Shown piece by piece: positions 27,414 to 36,262 of a DNA stretch of 64,000 bases. Origin of the DNA: Cytobacillus sp. FSL H8-0458 (GTDB lineage: Bacteria; Bacillota; Bacilli; Bacillales; Cytobacillaceae); contig NZ_JBBOBR010000001.1 in assembly GCF_038002165.1 (NCBI RefSeq), positions 2,666,001 to 2,730,000 of the forward strand. Reading direction: 5' to 3'. The position numbers and the translations under genes are program-made. Positions within the stretch are counted from its first letter, which is position 1. Each line of letters starts with the position of its first letter. The notes beneath the pieces were generated by a model, which searched no databases, was not told where the DNA came from, and saw only the letters and a list, made by a program, of their open reading frames with translations.

Positions 27414-28404
27414 AGCTTAAAAATATTGGAGCGTTTCTCTCAATTCGATCCTTTATCGACTTCATCATTACTAATAGCTGAGGATCCCTGTCTTCAGGTG
27501 CGATTTTTTTATGGATAACGGAATACAGTGTGATATCCCTAAGCCTCAGGAATAAGGGCAGCTGTTTTTCCAGGTCACCGGGAATTTCATTCTCCTGCTG
27601 ATATCCATCCAAAAAGGAGTCCAGGAATACCCTGCCAAAAATATTTACTTCTGCCGGATTCGCCTCTTTGAACTTATATAAAAGTGAATAATACAGGGGA
27701 ATGGCGATATCAGACGCAAACCAATGATAACAGCAGTCATCAAAATCAAATACTTGTATATCTTTTTCGTCATAAAAAAAATTTCCGGAATGAATATCTG
27801 TATGAATAAGGCCATAATTGTTTATATGCTTAGGCAATGTATGAAGCATATCCAGTAAAACCTTAGTATTCATAACGATTAATTGATCTTCTTCGGGTAT
27901 ATATTTTTCAACTGTCAGCAGCTCTTCTTCATCCCATTGCATGCGCGGGACAATGTCAGCAGAAGGAACATATGACTTTGTGGCTGCATGCATTTTCCCC
28001 ACTGCTCTTCCCCACGCATGAAATAACTCTTTATTGAATTCCGGTCCACGAACACTGATCGGTTTTCCCTCTGCTTTTGAAAACAGGCCTGCATAAAAGA
28101 CAGAGCCATCACCAGCTTCCAAGGCTTCAACCATATTCCCATTTTGTGATGGAACAATCTTTGGAACCTTCACACCTTCAGATCCTAAATAACTCATCCA
28201 GTCAACTTCTGATAAAAGCTCCTCCAGCTTGCGATGTGTCGAATGGGTAATTCTCAAAATAAGCTCTTCCCCAGCTTTTGAAGCTTCATAGACATAGTTT
28301 TCAAAATCACCCAGCTTTTTATAATTCACGATATCCAAAGAAAAGATACTTAAGAAATGATGGAGGACTTCGTCCGTCATTAAAGAATCAACCGCTTTTT
28401 CCAT
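27412..28404 (-). CDS. Phosphotransferase of the APH/choline kinase fold
   Basis: About 330 residues with kinase-like motifs: Lys-containing strand region (GEELILRITHSTHR), catalytic loop GLIHTDIHSGNFFYD near 205 and the metal-binding VFDFDDCCYHW. The family includes aminoglycoside, homoserine and methylthioribose kinases; the substrate is not evident. ATG 28404 is preceded by AGGGAAG; an upstream GTG lacks a site. It is divergent from the Fsr transporter. Confidence 0.8.
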   Translation of the reverse strand: MEKAVDSLMTDEVLHHFLSIFSLDIVNYKKLGDFENYVYEASKAGEELILRITHSTHRKLEELLSEVDWMSYLGSEGVKVPKIVPSQNGNMVEALEAGDGSVFYAGLFSKAEGKPISVRGPEFNKELFHAWGRAVGKMHAATKSYVPSADIVPRMQWDEEELLTVEKYIPEEDQLIVMNTKVLLDMLHTLPKHINNYGLIHTDIHSGNFFYDEKDIQVFDFDDCCYHWFASDIAIPLYYSLLYKFKEANPAEVNIFGRVFLDSFLDGYQQENEIPGDLEKQLPLFLRLRDITLYSVIHKKIAPEDRDPQLLVMMKSIKDRIERNAPIFLS

Positions 28405-28479
28405 TAGCTTCCCTGCTCTCACCCTTATTCTGAATAATGTAAATTATATAATATTTTATAGTTTTTCAAAATAGCTATT

Positions 28480-28508
28480 TTGATAGACTCGTGAATAAGG
28501 TACACTAT
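28480..28508 (+). promoter_or_regulatory. Candidate promoter of the Fsr-like gene
   Basis: TTGATA, 17-bp spacer, CACTAT; 42 bases upstream of the ATG. Confidence 0.45.
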
Positions 28509-28550
28509 ATTTAGTTTCACGAAATGTTTAGAAAAAAGGAGACTTTCATT

Positions 28551-29786
28551 ATGAGTGCTACCGCTGCTACAATCAAACCAAACTCTGAGCCGCAGCAGAA
28601 AACAGCCTATCGGATATTATTCATCATTGGCATTTGCCACCTATTGAATGATTCCATCCAATCAGTTATACCAGCTATGTTTCCGATTTTGGAAAAGTCT
28701 ATGGGGCTTACCTACTCACAGCTGGGAATGATTGCTTTTTCGTTAAATATAGTATCATCCATCATGCAGCCTGTCATTGGGATGGCCACTGATAAAAAAC
28801 CCTTTCCTTTTGCCTTGCCAATCGGCCTCACCTCAACTTTATTTGGTGTATTAGGACTGGCTTTTGCTCCAGATTATAAATGGATCATTCTTTCAGTTCT
28901 ATTCATTGGTTTGGGTTCGGCTGTGTTCCATCCTGAAGGTTCAAGGGTAGCATATATGGCAGCAGGCCAGCGCAGAGGTCTTGCTCAATCGATTTATCAA
29001 GTTGGCGGAAACACCGGACAGGCACTTGCTCCCATCATTACAGCCCTCATACTTGTTCCCCTGGGCCAAATAGGGGCTGCCTGGTTTACCGCAGTTGCGG
29101 CAATTGCAGTTGGACTGCTCATTTATATTGCATTCTGGTATACAGGACGTCTTCAGCAGGATCTGATCGCCACTAAACCGCGGAAAGATTCAGGTGCCCG
29201 TCAAAACAAAAGAATTTCTAAAAAGGTGTGGGGAGCCCTCCTCCTGGTCCTTTTTTTGATTTTTGCCCGTTCATGGTATATCTCCGGGATGACAAATTTC
29301 TATGCTTTTTATGCAATACAGAAATATTCTTTCTCTATAAGTCAGGCACAGCTCTTCTTATTTGCATTTTTAGTATCAGGTGCGCTGGGTACGTTTTTTG
29401 GCGGACCGCTCGCAGATCGGTTTGGAAAGAAGCAGATCATTTTTCTTTCAATGATCCTCACTGTTCCCCTTTCCCTCCTAATTCCTTTCGTGCCTTCCGC
29501 TATTGCATTTATCATGCTGGTGGCTGGTGGATTTATACTTATGTCAAGCTTTTCTGTGACTGTTGTATACGCACAGGAACTCGTTCCCGGAAAAATCGGC
29601 ACAATGGCTGGACTGACAGTAGGGCTGGCATTTGGTATGGGGGCAATAGGCTCCGTTGCTTTGGGCTATATAGCCGACACTCTTGGACTGGCCAATATGA
29701 TAATATTAACGGGGTTTCTTCCTGTTTTGGGATTGCTGACTTTATTGCTTCCCCCGGATGAAAGGGTTTCTGAATGGAATAACTAA
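28551..29786 (+). CDS. MFS transporter, fosmidomycin-resistance (Fsr) type
   Basis: 411 residues with 12 helices. The motifs are typical of the Fsr family: ICHLLNDSIQSVIPAMFPIL at the first helix, SAVFHPEGSRVAYMAAGQRRG and QVGGNTGQALAP mid-protein, and FGGPLADRFGKK in the second half. The family exports antibiotics such as fosmidomycin. ATG 28551 is used because AAAGGAG precedes it; an in-frame ATG at 28524 has no site. A large structured repeat follows immediately. Confidence 0.85.
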   Translation: MSATAATIKPNSEPQQKTAYRILFIIGICHLLNDSIQSVIPAMFPILEKSMGLTYSQLGMIAFSLNIVSSIMQPVIGMATDKKPFPFALPIGLTSTLFGVLGLAFAPDYKWIILSVLFIGLGSAVFHPEGSRVAYMAAGQRRGLAQSIYQVGGNTGQALAPIITALILVPLGQIGAAWFTAVAAIAVGLLIYIAFWYTGRLQQDLIATKPRKDSGARQNKRISKKVWGALLLVLFLIFARSWYISGMTNFYAFYAIQKYSFSISQAQLFLFAFLVSGALGTFFGGPLADRFGKKQIIFLSMILTVPLSLLIPFVPSAIAFIMLVAGGFILMSSFSVTVVYAQELVPGKIGTMAGLTVGLAFGMGAIGSVALGYIADTLGLANMIILTGFLPVLGLLTLLLPPDERVSEWNN

Positions 29787-29970
29787 GAAAAGCGTAAGCG
29801 CCTTGCCCACCTAAGGAACGCAGACTAAGAACGCCACGTCCTGTGGCAACGTCTGCATGACTCACATCCTGTGGGCCTCAAGCACAAGACGAGCCTCCCG
29901 GAAAGGCGTTCTTTGCCTTTTGGGAGGCTCGTCTTGTGACCTCGAGGGGGTAGGCGCTGAAGCTAGACAT
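29786..29970 (+). repeat. Structured REP-like element with nested palindromes
   Basis: The element begins AAAAGCGTAAGCGCC and ends GGCGCTGAAGCTAGACAT, whose AGCGCC/GGCGCT parts (29797-29802, 29953-29958) form an outer stem. Inside are a two-level hairpin (GCAGAC/GTCTGC enclosing GCCAC/GTGGC, 29820-29856) and a perfect 17-bp stem (29883-29899 with 29922-29938) capped by AAAGGC/GCCTTT. Similar dispersed non-coding repeats are common in Bacillaceae. No ORF fits it. A truncated relative lies at 50265. Confidence 0.75.
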
Positions 29971-29971
29971 T

Positions 29972-30000
29972 AAAGAGAGGAGGTGCTCCCTCCTCTCTTT
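29972..30000 (-). terminator. Hairpin overlapping the hemerythrin gene stop
   Basis: Twelve-bp perfect stem AAAGAGAGGAGG / CCTCCTCTCTTT, loop of five. The stop codon lies at its base and the T-tract is weak on both strands. Confidence 0.55.
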
Positions 30001-30520
30001 AAATTTGCTGAATTTTAATATATAGCTCTTCTTTCTCGTCTTCAGTAAGAAGATTTTCTGCCATAGGGAAAAGGACGTTTTCTTCTTTAGAAAAGTGCTT
30101 GGTCAGAGTGTAGTATGCCTTTTTAATTAGCCCTGAGTGTTCGGCCATTTCTTTTTCAGTCAAATGCTCTTTTCCTTCCGCTGCTCTTAAGAAGGCTTTA
30201 ATACAGCTTTTAGCTTCATCATGCTCATACTCCATAACAGCGATAGGGCCTGTTCCTTTACCAAGGTATTGTTCCATCATGCGGAAAAGGACACCTTCCT
30301 CCCTTTCTGAATGCGGATCAAGCTTAATGCAGAAATTCTGTACATGTTCAGTTAACTTTTTAAAAAGAGCTCTGTCTGGAGATTCTTCCATTTTAATAGT
30401 GATATGAAGAAGTTCTTCAAGCATTGCCAAAAGAGGAGGATGCTCCTCTTTCAGCTGTTTCAGCCCTTTGCTAAGATTGATTGAACCATTTCCTATCATG
30501 GAGCTCATACAGCCTTCCAT
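29999..30520 (-). CDS. Hemerythrin domain-containing protein
   Basis: About 173 residues, a helical bundle with the iron-ligand pattern of hemerythrin-like proteins: EEHPPLLAMLEEL, KLDPHSEREEGVLF, MEYEHDEAKSCIKAF and HFSKEENVLFPMAE. Such proteins bind a diiron site and sense or detoxify O2 or NO, or help repair Fe-S clusters (YtfE/ScdA relatives). ATG 30520 follows TAGGAGGGG. An Fnr box centred at about -41.5 suggests anaerobic induction. Confidence 0.85.
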   Translation of the reverse strand: MEGCMSSMIGNGSINLSKGLKQLKEEHPPLLAMLEELLHITIKMEESPDRALFKKLTEHVQNFCIKLDPHSEREEGVLFRMMEQYLGKGTGPIAVMEYEHDEAKSCIKAFLRAAEGKEHLTEKEMAEHSGLIKKAYYTLTKHFSKEENVLFPMAENLLTEDEKEELYIKIQQI

Positions 30521-30550
30521 CCGTAAACCCCTCCTATCTATTATAGGTTT

Positions 30551-30593
30551 ATTATAAGAAATGGCAGGAAAGTTTGTTGTGATGCCCATCACT
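30551..30593 (-). promoter_or_regulatory. Fnr-type box and -10 of the hemerythrin gene
   Basis: TGTGA-TGCCCA-TCACT (30578-30593) matches the Bacillus Fnr consensus TGTGA-N6-TCACA/T. On the minus strand the -10 TATAAT is 30556-30551, giving a start near 30544 and a box centre about 41.5 bases upstream, the classical activating position. Confidence 0.7.
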
Positions 30594-30725
30594 TTGTGCA
30601 TTTCCAAAAAATTTTCTAAAAATTTAAATAATTTTGTGCAATCTTCTCATTTTTTGCCATATAATAAAGGTAAGTTATCTTTATATCGGCGCAGCTAAAC
30701 CCGTAAATTGTTAGGAGGGATTAAA

Positions 30726-31046
30726 ATGTATCTGCCAACTTACTATGATTTTTATCAAAAATGCCTTATTCAGGCCAATTCAGCTGACTCATTCCTTTCC
30801 ACGGGGCAAACCCATTGGCTTATCGCTCTGGAAGGACAGCTTAAAGAACAGGAAAAAGAGTTTTATTGCTGGAAAGTAACCATTTATCCATCAAATTCAC
30901 AAGGAAGTTTTTCATGGAATGAAGCATTATATTCTTCATCACTTCATGATTGCATCCATAAAGCATTTGAACATGCTAGAGAAATTGAAGCCAATATCAA
31001 AGATTCACAGTTCAGTTTTTTAAATAGACAAGAAAAAATCAGCTAG
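30726..31046 (+). CDS. Hypothetical 106-aa protein
   Basis: Soluble, aromatic-rich protein of unknown family (YYDFYQKCLIQANSADSFLS, WKVTIYPSNSQGSFSW, HDCIHKAFEHAREIEANI). AGGAGGG precedes the ATG, and TATAAT at 30660-30665 is a possible -10. The Fnr box at 30578 lies about 130 bp upstream, but its spacing suits the opposite gene. Confidence 0.6.
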   Translation: MYLPTYYDFYQKCLIQANSADSFLSTGQTHWLIALEGQLKEQEKEFYCWKVTIYPSNSQGSFSWNEALYSSSLHDCIHKAFEHAREIEANIKDSQFSFLNRQEKIS

Positions 31047-31473
31047 CCTCAAAAAATCATTTCTCCTTCGCTCCATCTTTTTTTACCCACGCATGTGAAA
31101 TAACATACATATAGGTAAATTCTACTTCTAACCAAGATCCAATAGTAATTCAATTTTTAATACAATAAAAAAAGAGCCTAGACAAACTAAGCTCTCCAGA
31201 TTATAGGGGGTCAACTATAATAGTTCGACCACATTCAGTTTAACAAATTCTGCCTGAAAAATTAAGTTACTAAAGCACTATTACTCAAAAGCATTAACGC
31301 GTCAGTTTAGAAAATACTTTTAGTATTCATAGTTTATATATATCTTGTTAACAGTTTTTTAATATTTTAATTTTATAATGTCAATGTACCGAAAGATAAA
31401 GCCTTTTTCATTCCCCCCTTTTCAAAACCGGCCAATTCGATGGCCGGTTTTTGTATTATCCCTAAGGGCTGAT
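31047..31473. other. Gene-free AT-rich stretch with hairpins and a dyad
   Basis: No convincing ORF on either strand. It contains a minus-strand hairpin with T-tract (31173-31195), an imperfect palindrome GGTCAACTAT / ATAGTTCGACC (31209-31230), and the fixABCX terminator (31424-31453). The palindrome may be an operator or part of a small RNA ending at the 31173-31195 hairpin. Confidence 0.4.
31424..31453 (-). terminator. fixABCX operon terminator
   Basis: Eleven-bp stem AAAACCGGCCA / TGGCCGGTTTT. Confidence 0.75.
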
Positions 31474-31758
31474 TTATGCAAGCCTGAATACTATTCCATG
31501 ACCGCCTTTAGGATATTCCCATTTAATATTCTGATACGGGCATCCTATTCTGCAGCTGCCGCACTCATGACACCCTTCGTAACCGACCTGCATTCTTAAT
31601 CCTTCCCATTTATAGACCTCAGCCGGGCAGAAAATGGTGCATATTTTATCGGGGCACTTTGTCATACAGATATCATGATCCAATACGGTAAGATGTGATT
31701 TCGTATCTGCCTTAAAACGAACTAAATATTGCTTTTCTTCGATCGTTTTCGTTGACAT
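31474..31758 (-). CDS. fixX: Ferredoxin-like protein FixX
   Basis: 94 residues with two clusters of Cys for [4Fe-4S] binding: CMTKCPDKICTIFCP and CHECGSCRIGCP. It takes electrons in the FixABCX complex. The ATG overlaps the fixC stop (TAATG) and AAGGCGGTG lies before it. It is the last gene of the operon, followed by a terminator. Confidence 0.88.
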   Translation of the reverse strand: MSTKTIEEKQYLVRFKADTKSHLTVLDHDICMTKCPDKICTIFCPAEVYKWEGLRMQVGYEGCHECGSCRIGCPYQNIKWEYPKGGHGIVFRLA

Positions 31759-33053
31759 TATTTCACCGCCTTCCATGCCCTGTACATGTCTTGAAGAACA
31801 CGAATAGTCCCGCGTTCACTGGTGAAGCTCTTCATAATTTCTTTTTGCTTTTCTTTCTTAGGTGTCCCATCAACTGTAAAGAATTTGTTCGCTGCCCTGT
31901 TCAGCATCGGAACATATTCTTTAAAATACTGCGGGTAGTGTTCAAATGTGTGAGCTGCATCTTTATATTTTTCCAGGTCCTTAATAATAAAGCTTTGATA
32001 CAGTTTTTCCCTGTATTGATTCAGGCTGGTTTCGCTAAAATCACCCCGTTCTTGGGCGGCAATGATGGTTTCTGCAGCCATCGTTCCGGAAGCCATGGCC
32101 ATATTGGAGCCTTCTCGGTGAATGGCATTAACAAGCTGTGCCGCATCACCTGCTAGAAGGACACCATTTCCGGCCACTTTCGGCACAGAATGGTAGCCAC
32201 CTTCAGGAATCAAGTGAGCCAGATATTCGGCGGACTCTCCCCCTTCAATTAATGGTCTTACCATAGGATGTGTTTTTAAATAATCCAGCAGGTCATAAGG
32301 CTTAAGCTTTGCCTTGATCATGCTTGACAGCGTTGTTCCCACACCAATATTGATACTATCTTTATTGGTGTAAATAAAAGCGGTGCCGAGATTGCCTTTC
32401 GTGGAGTCCCCGAAAATTTCAATCGTACAGCCCTGGTTGTCTTCCAGGTTAAAGCGGTCATTAATCTTGTCTTTAGAAAGATTAATGACCTCCATTACTG
32501 TCAGCGCCACTTCATCAGGGCGGAATTCTTTATGGTAGCCAAGCTGCTTTGCCAGCAGTGAATTCACACCATCTGCCAAAACCACTACATCTGCATATAT
32601 ATCACCATCCGGACGGTCAGTTCTTACACCAACCACTTTTCCATTTTCAGTCAGACACTCAAGTACGACCGTCTCATTTATTAGTAGAACGCCCTGTTCA
32701 ACCCCTTTCTTTGCAAACCATTGATCAAATGGCGCCCGGAGCACTGTAAAATTATTATATGGTTCCTTCCCCCACTCAAGACCTTTATAGCCAAAACTCA
32801 CTGCCGATTCTTTATCCATCATCCAAAATCGCTGTTCTATGACAGGCCGTTCGAGTGGGGCTTCTTTCCAAAACTCCGGAATGATTTCCTCCATTTGCTT
32901 ACGGTATAATACTCCCCCCATTACATTTTTGCTGCCCGGATATTCTCCTCTTTCAATTTGAAGGACCTTTAGGCCGTTTTTAGCACAGGTGTAAGCACAG
33001 GAAGTTCCTGCAGGGCCTGCACCGACCACAATGACATCAAACTTTTCAGACAT
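31758..33053 (-). CDS. fixC: FixC, electron-transfer-flavoprotein:quinone oxidoreductase
   Basis: 431 residues. The N-terminal FAD fold is seen in VVGAGPAGTSCAYTCAKNG, the second FAD motif in GVLLAGDAAQLVNAIHREGSNMAMAS, and WKAVK ends the protein. FixC couples the ETF (FixAB) to the quinone pool while FixX is reduced. It overlaps fixB by 8 bp and fixX by 3 bp, a tightly coupled operon. Confidence 0.9.
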   Translation of the reverse strand: MSEKFDVIVVGAGPAGTSCAYTCAKNGLKVLQIERGEYPGSKNVMGGVLYRKQMEEIIPEFWKEAPLERPVIEQRFWMMDKESAVSFGYKGLEWGKEPYNNFTVLRAPFDQWFAKKGVEQGVLLINETVVLECLTENGKVVGVRTDRPDGDIYADVVVLADGVNSLLAKQLGYHKEFRPDEVALTVMEVINLSKDKINDRFNLEDNQGCTIEIFGDSTKGNLGTAFIYTNKDSINIGVGTTLSSMIKAKLKPYDLLDYLKTHPMVRPLIEGGESAEYLAHLIPEGGYHSVPKVAGNGVLLAGDAAQLVNAIHREGSNMAMASGTMAAETIIAAQERGDFSETSLNQYREKLYQSFIIKDLEKYKDAAHTFEHYPQYFKEYVPMLNRAANKFFTVDGTPKKEKQKEIMKSFTSERGTIRVLQDMYRAWKAVK

Positions 33054-34071
33054 AGCTCATTTCACCCCCTCTTTCTCTTGCTTCCTTGAACTCTTTAATC
33101 AGCTTCGGAACAATTTCAAGTGCATCACCTACGATACCGTAAGTTGCTACATCGAATATAGGGGCTTGTGGATCCTTGTTAATCGCAATAATAAACTCTG
33201 AATTCTTCATGCCTACAACATGTTGAATTGCCCCTGAAATCCCAATAGCAAAATAGATCTTTGGTGTGATGGTTTCTCCGGTCTGCCCCACCTGCTGTTC
33301 ATGCGGAAGCCATCCTGCCTCCACTACATCCCTTGTACCCCCTACAGTCGCTCCAATGGTGTCAGCAAGCTCATGGATCAGCTGAAAGTTTTGAAGATCC
33401 CCCATCCCTTTTCCGCCTGCAACTACAACATGGGCTTCAGCTAAATTCACTTTTTTTGTGACATCTTTCACAATTTTAATCACCTTTGTGCGCATGTCAT
33501 CTTCTCTCAGCGCAATTGGCTCCTCTATAACCTCACCATGTCTATCAGGATCGGGCTCCATTGCTTTCATAACCTTAGGACGGACAGTAGCCATCTGCGG
33601 CCGATGCTTTTTGCAGAGGATGGTTGCCATTATATTCCCTCCAAATGCAGGGCGGCTTGCTTCAAGCAGCCTCTTTTCCACTTCGACATCCAGCATGGTT
33701 GTATCCGCCGTCAACCCAGTACTGAGATCTGTGGCAACTGCACTGGCTAAATCTTTACCATTGGAGGTGGCTCCATATAAAAATATTTCAGGTTTATATT
33801 TTTCGGCAAGATTGATAACTGCCTTCATATAAGACTCTGTCCGGTAATCCTTCATTACTTCGTGGTCGATTACATAAACCTGATCGGCACCATATGCGAT
33901 GACCTCCCGGCTTAAAGACTTAATTTCATACCCAAGCAGCACACCGGAAAGAGGCACCTCAAGCTTATCTGCCAGCTTTCTGCCTGCACCGAGCAATTCC
34001 AGGGAAACTCCCTCAATTTTCCCATCATTTTGTTCTATGAATACCCATACTCCACGGTACTCATCCATCAT
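33046..34071 (-). CDS. fixB: Electron transfer flavoprotein alpha subunit (FixB)
   Basis: 341 residues. The C-terminal FAD-binding half shows VVVAGGKGMGD, GGTRDVVEAGWLPHEQQVG QTG and GISGAIQHVVGM. The N-terminal part is ETF-like (VWVFIEQNDGKIE). It forms the heterodimeric ETF with FixA. GGGGGG precedes the start, which has two adjacent ATG codons (34071 and 34068). Confidence 0.9.
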   Translation of the reverse strand: MMDEYRGVWVFIEQNDGKIEGVSLELLGAGRKLADKLEVPLSGVLLGYEIKSLSREVIAYGADQVYVIDHEVMKDYRTESYMKAVINLAEKYKPEIFLYGATSNGKDLASAVATDLSTGLTADTTMLDVEVEKRLLEASRPAFGGNIMATILCKKHRPQMATVRPKVMKAMEPDPDRHGEVIEEPIALREDDMRTKVIKIVKDVTKKVNLAEAHVVVAGGKGMGDLQNFQLIHELADTIGATVGGTRDVVEAGWLPHEQQVGQTGETITPKIYFAIGISGAIQHVVGMKNSEFIIAINKDPQAPIFDVATYGIVGDALEIVPKLIKEFKEARERGGEMSYV

Positions 34072-34096
34072 GTGAATCCCCCCTTATTTATTACTG

Positions 34097-34915
34097 TTAT
34101 TTGCCTGCAAAAAGCTCTTTTTTATCACTAAGAAGCTCCAACAGCTGCTGAATCTGTTCATCTGCATTCCCTTCCAGCCTTTTCCCTCCTTCCGGCTTTG
34201 GAGGGGTAAACATTTTACCCACTATCGTAGGAGATCCCTTCAATCCGAGCTGTGTTCGGTCCACACCTTCAAGATCATTAACAGACCAGATAACCGGCTC
34301 ATATCTGGCAGCTTTTATCATATTAGGCATAGGGGAATATTCTATGCTGTTAATCTCTTTTTCAACGGTCAGCAGGCAAGGGATTTGAGCTTGAATTAAT
34401 TCATATCCGTCCGTAATTTTCCTTTTGATCAGAATCGTTTTTTCACTTTCATTAACTTCGGCTACCTCGATCACATTGGTGACTGGCGGAATATCCAGCC
34501 GCCTTGCGATACCAGGTCCAACCTGGCCGGTATCTCCATCAATGGCATGCTTTCCGCATAGAATTAAATCCACAGGCATATCTTTTGAAATGCGTTCTAA
34601 TGCTTTTGACAGGGCATAGCTTGTTGCCAATGTGTCGGCACCGGCAAATGCACGGTCAGAGATTAAAAATCCGCGGTCCGCCCCAATTTCGATACTTTTC
34701 TTAATAACTGCCACAGCCTGTGGAGGTCCCATGGATAAGACTGATATGGTGCCTTTTCCAATGGCCTTTGTAATTCTCACAGCTTCCTGCACTGCATGGG
34801 CGTCATAAGGGTTCAAAATGGCAGGAGCACTGCGCCGGTCAAGGGTATTGGTTTTGGGATTGATTTTAATGATTTTAGTATCAGGCACTTGCTTGACACA
34901 CACAACTATGTGCAT
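34097..34915 (-). CDS. fixA: Electron transfer flavoprotein beta subunit (FixA)
   Basis: 272 residues. The start VVCVKQVPDTKIIKINPKTN is diagnostic, as are NPYDAHAVQEAVRI, LLSDRAFAGADTLATSYAL-type text and CGKHAIDGDTGQVGPGIA. In bifurcating ETFs the second FAD is held by this subunit. It is the first gene of the operon, with AAGAGGAGGG upstream. No beta-oxidation enzyme is adjacent, so the electron donor is probably NADH. Confidence 0.9.
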   Translation of the reverse strand: MHIVVCVKQVPDTKIIKINPKTNTLDRRSAPAILNPYDAHAVQEAVRITKAIGKGTISVLSMGPPQAVAVIKKSIEIGADRGFLISDRAFAGADTLATSYALSKALERISKDMPVDLILCGKHAIDGDTGQVGPGIARRLDIPPVTNVIEVAEVNESEKTILIKRKITDGYELIQAQIPCLLTVEKEINSIEYSPMPNMIKAARYEPVIWSVNDLEGVDRTQLGLKGSPTIVGKMFTPPKPEGGKRLEGNADEQIQQLLELLSDKKELFAGK

Positions 34916-35134
34916 TTTTTTCTTTCCCTCCTCTTAACTTAAAGCTTGTATGAGTATTGAGTGATAAAAAAGCTTTGTATTACGATATATGATTCTCTAT
35001 ACAGGCATAGTACTTCTTTAATGAATTAATATGTTTATTACTAGAATTGCGGCAGACACAAAAAAAAGAACCCTTCACGGATCCTTTTTACTCCCTTGTT
35101 ATCTATGCTCAAAAAATATACTCAGTTATTTAAA

Positions 35135-35368
35135 TTATACAACTGCTTTCTTCCATGATAGAATCATTTGCCTGAATGAAACTCTCATACTTTTCTTTTG
35201 TTCCTTCTCCCGTTTAATGAAGCATTGATATTCAAAAATCAATTGATCGAGTTCCTGGCTGCAGCGAACCGTTTCCTGGCTTGCCATTCCTTTTTTCCTG
35301 GCCGTTTCTATCATTTTTTCCCTTTTTAGCTGAATTTCAGTCAGCAGCTGTATTCTTTTCTTGCCCAA
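35135..35368 (-). CDS. Spo0E-like aspartyl-phosphate phosphatase
   Basis: 77 residues forming a two-helix hairpin. The family signature appears as VRCSQELDQLIFEYQ. Spo0E-type proteins dephosphorylate Spo0A and delay sporulation. TTG 35368 is preceded by TTAGGAGGAAG. The basic C-terminal tail (SFRQMILSWKKAVV) is longer than in the shortest members. A poor hairpin at about 35056-35085 may end the transcript. Confidence 0.75.
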   Translation of the reverse strand: MGKKRIQLLTEIQLKREKMIETARKKGMASQETVRCSQELDQLIFEYQCFIKREKEQKKSMRVSFRQMILSWKKAVV

Positions 35369-35669
35369 CTTTCTTCCTCCTAATCCTATCTCTTTTATCC
35401 GATATAAATGTATCTACTTGAAGCATTATTACAAGAATTTCTATAAATGTAAATAGATTCGCAATATTAGACAATCTTTTTCCCAATTAATTTTAATCGA
35501 CACTAATTTCACATCAGCCTCATGGGTTTTCGACACCTTCTGCTAAATAAAAACAAGTGAAACCAACAGTAGTTAATAAAAAATTTACAAGATCAGATAA
35601 TGTAAAAATAAACCATTTAATATTGTGAGAAAATAAAAAAACCCATTGCCGTGGCAATGGGTTAACGAA
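35369..35669. other. AT-rich spacer before the mtn operon end
   Basis: Apart from the mtn terminator (35640-35663) and the Spo0E-like gene's ribosome site I see no gene, repeat or convincing promoter here. Confidence 0.5.
35640..35663 (-). terminator. mtnWXBD operon terminator
   Basis: Eleven-bp perfect stem AACCCATTGCC / GGCAATGGGTT with two-base loop region and a minus-strand T-run. Confidence 0.85.
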
Positions 35670-36203
35670 TCATTGATGGACTTCCTCTTCTTCATAAATT
35701 GGCACCCATCCTTCAGCAGAAACAAAAATCCGGATGGCAACTACCTTTCTATCATCCTGCAGAGTAAAATAATGGCGGGTATTTTCGGGAACGGATATTA
35801 AATCGCCAGGATTAAGGAATACCTCAAAGAATTCCCCATCTTTTCCTTGTATAATAAAAACTCCATGACCGCTGACAATAAATCTCACCTCATCGTCTGT
35901 ATGATGGTGTTCCTGCTGGAAATTCTGAAGAAGCTGTTCCAAATTCGGTGTATTCTCTGAAAGGGAGATCACATCCTGTGCCTTGTATCCTCTTCTCTCT
36001 GAAATATCCTTAATTTCTGCAGCAAATGTATCCAGTATTTCTTGTTTTTCATCATCGGAAAGCAAATATCTCTCCTTGAGGCTTTCAGGCAATTTATCTA
36101 TTGGCCATTGCTCATAGATAACCTCCTGTTCTTTCAGAAAAGAAGCAGCCTCTTCCTGGTTCCTGATTTCTTTTTTTGAGTTTTTCAATACGATGTATGC
36201 CAA
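35670..36203 (-). CDS. mtnD: Acireductone dioxygenase
   Basis: 177 residues, cupin fold. The metal ligands are in EHHHTDDEVRFIV (His, His, Glu) and ENTRHYFTL (His). With iron it converts acireductone to 2-keto-4-methylthiobutyrate and formate in methionine salvage; the metal decides between on- and off-pathway chemistry. TTG 36203 is preferred: it follows GAGAGGG at normal spacing and gives the family length. It is the last gene of mtnWXBD. Confidence 0.92.
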   Translation of the reverse strand: MAYIVLKNSKKEIRNQEEAASFLKEQEVIYEQWPIDKLPESLKERYLLSDDEKQEILDTFAAEIKDISERRGYKAQDVISLSENTPNLEQLLQNFQQEHHHTDDEVRFIVSGHGVFIIQGKDGEFFEVFLNPGDLISVPENTRHYFTLQDDRKVVAIRIFVSAEGWVPIYEEEEVHQ

Positions 36204-36262
36204 ACTAATCAACCCTCTCTATTAAAATATTTTCGGCATTGTTTAAAAACTGAGCTTGCCAA

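Noticed and set aside
29228..29761. 177-aa plus-strand ORF within the Fsr gene
   Set aside because: Out-of-frame shadow rich in Cys and Trp, typical of a shifted membrane protein sequence.
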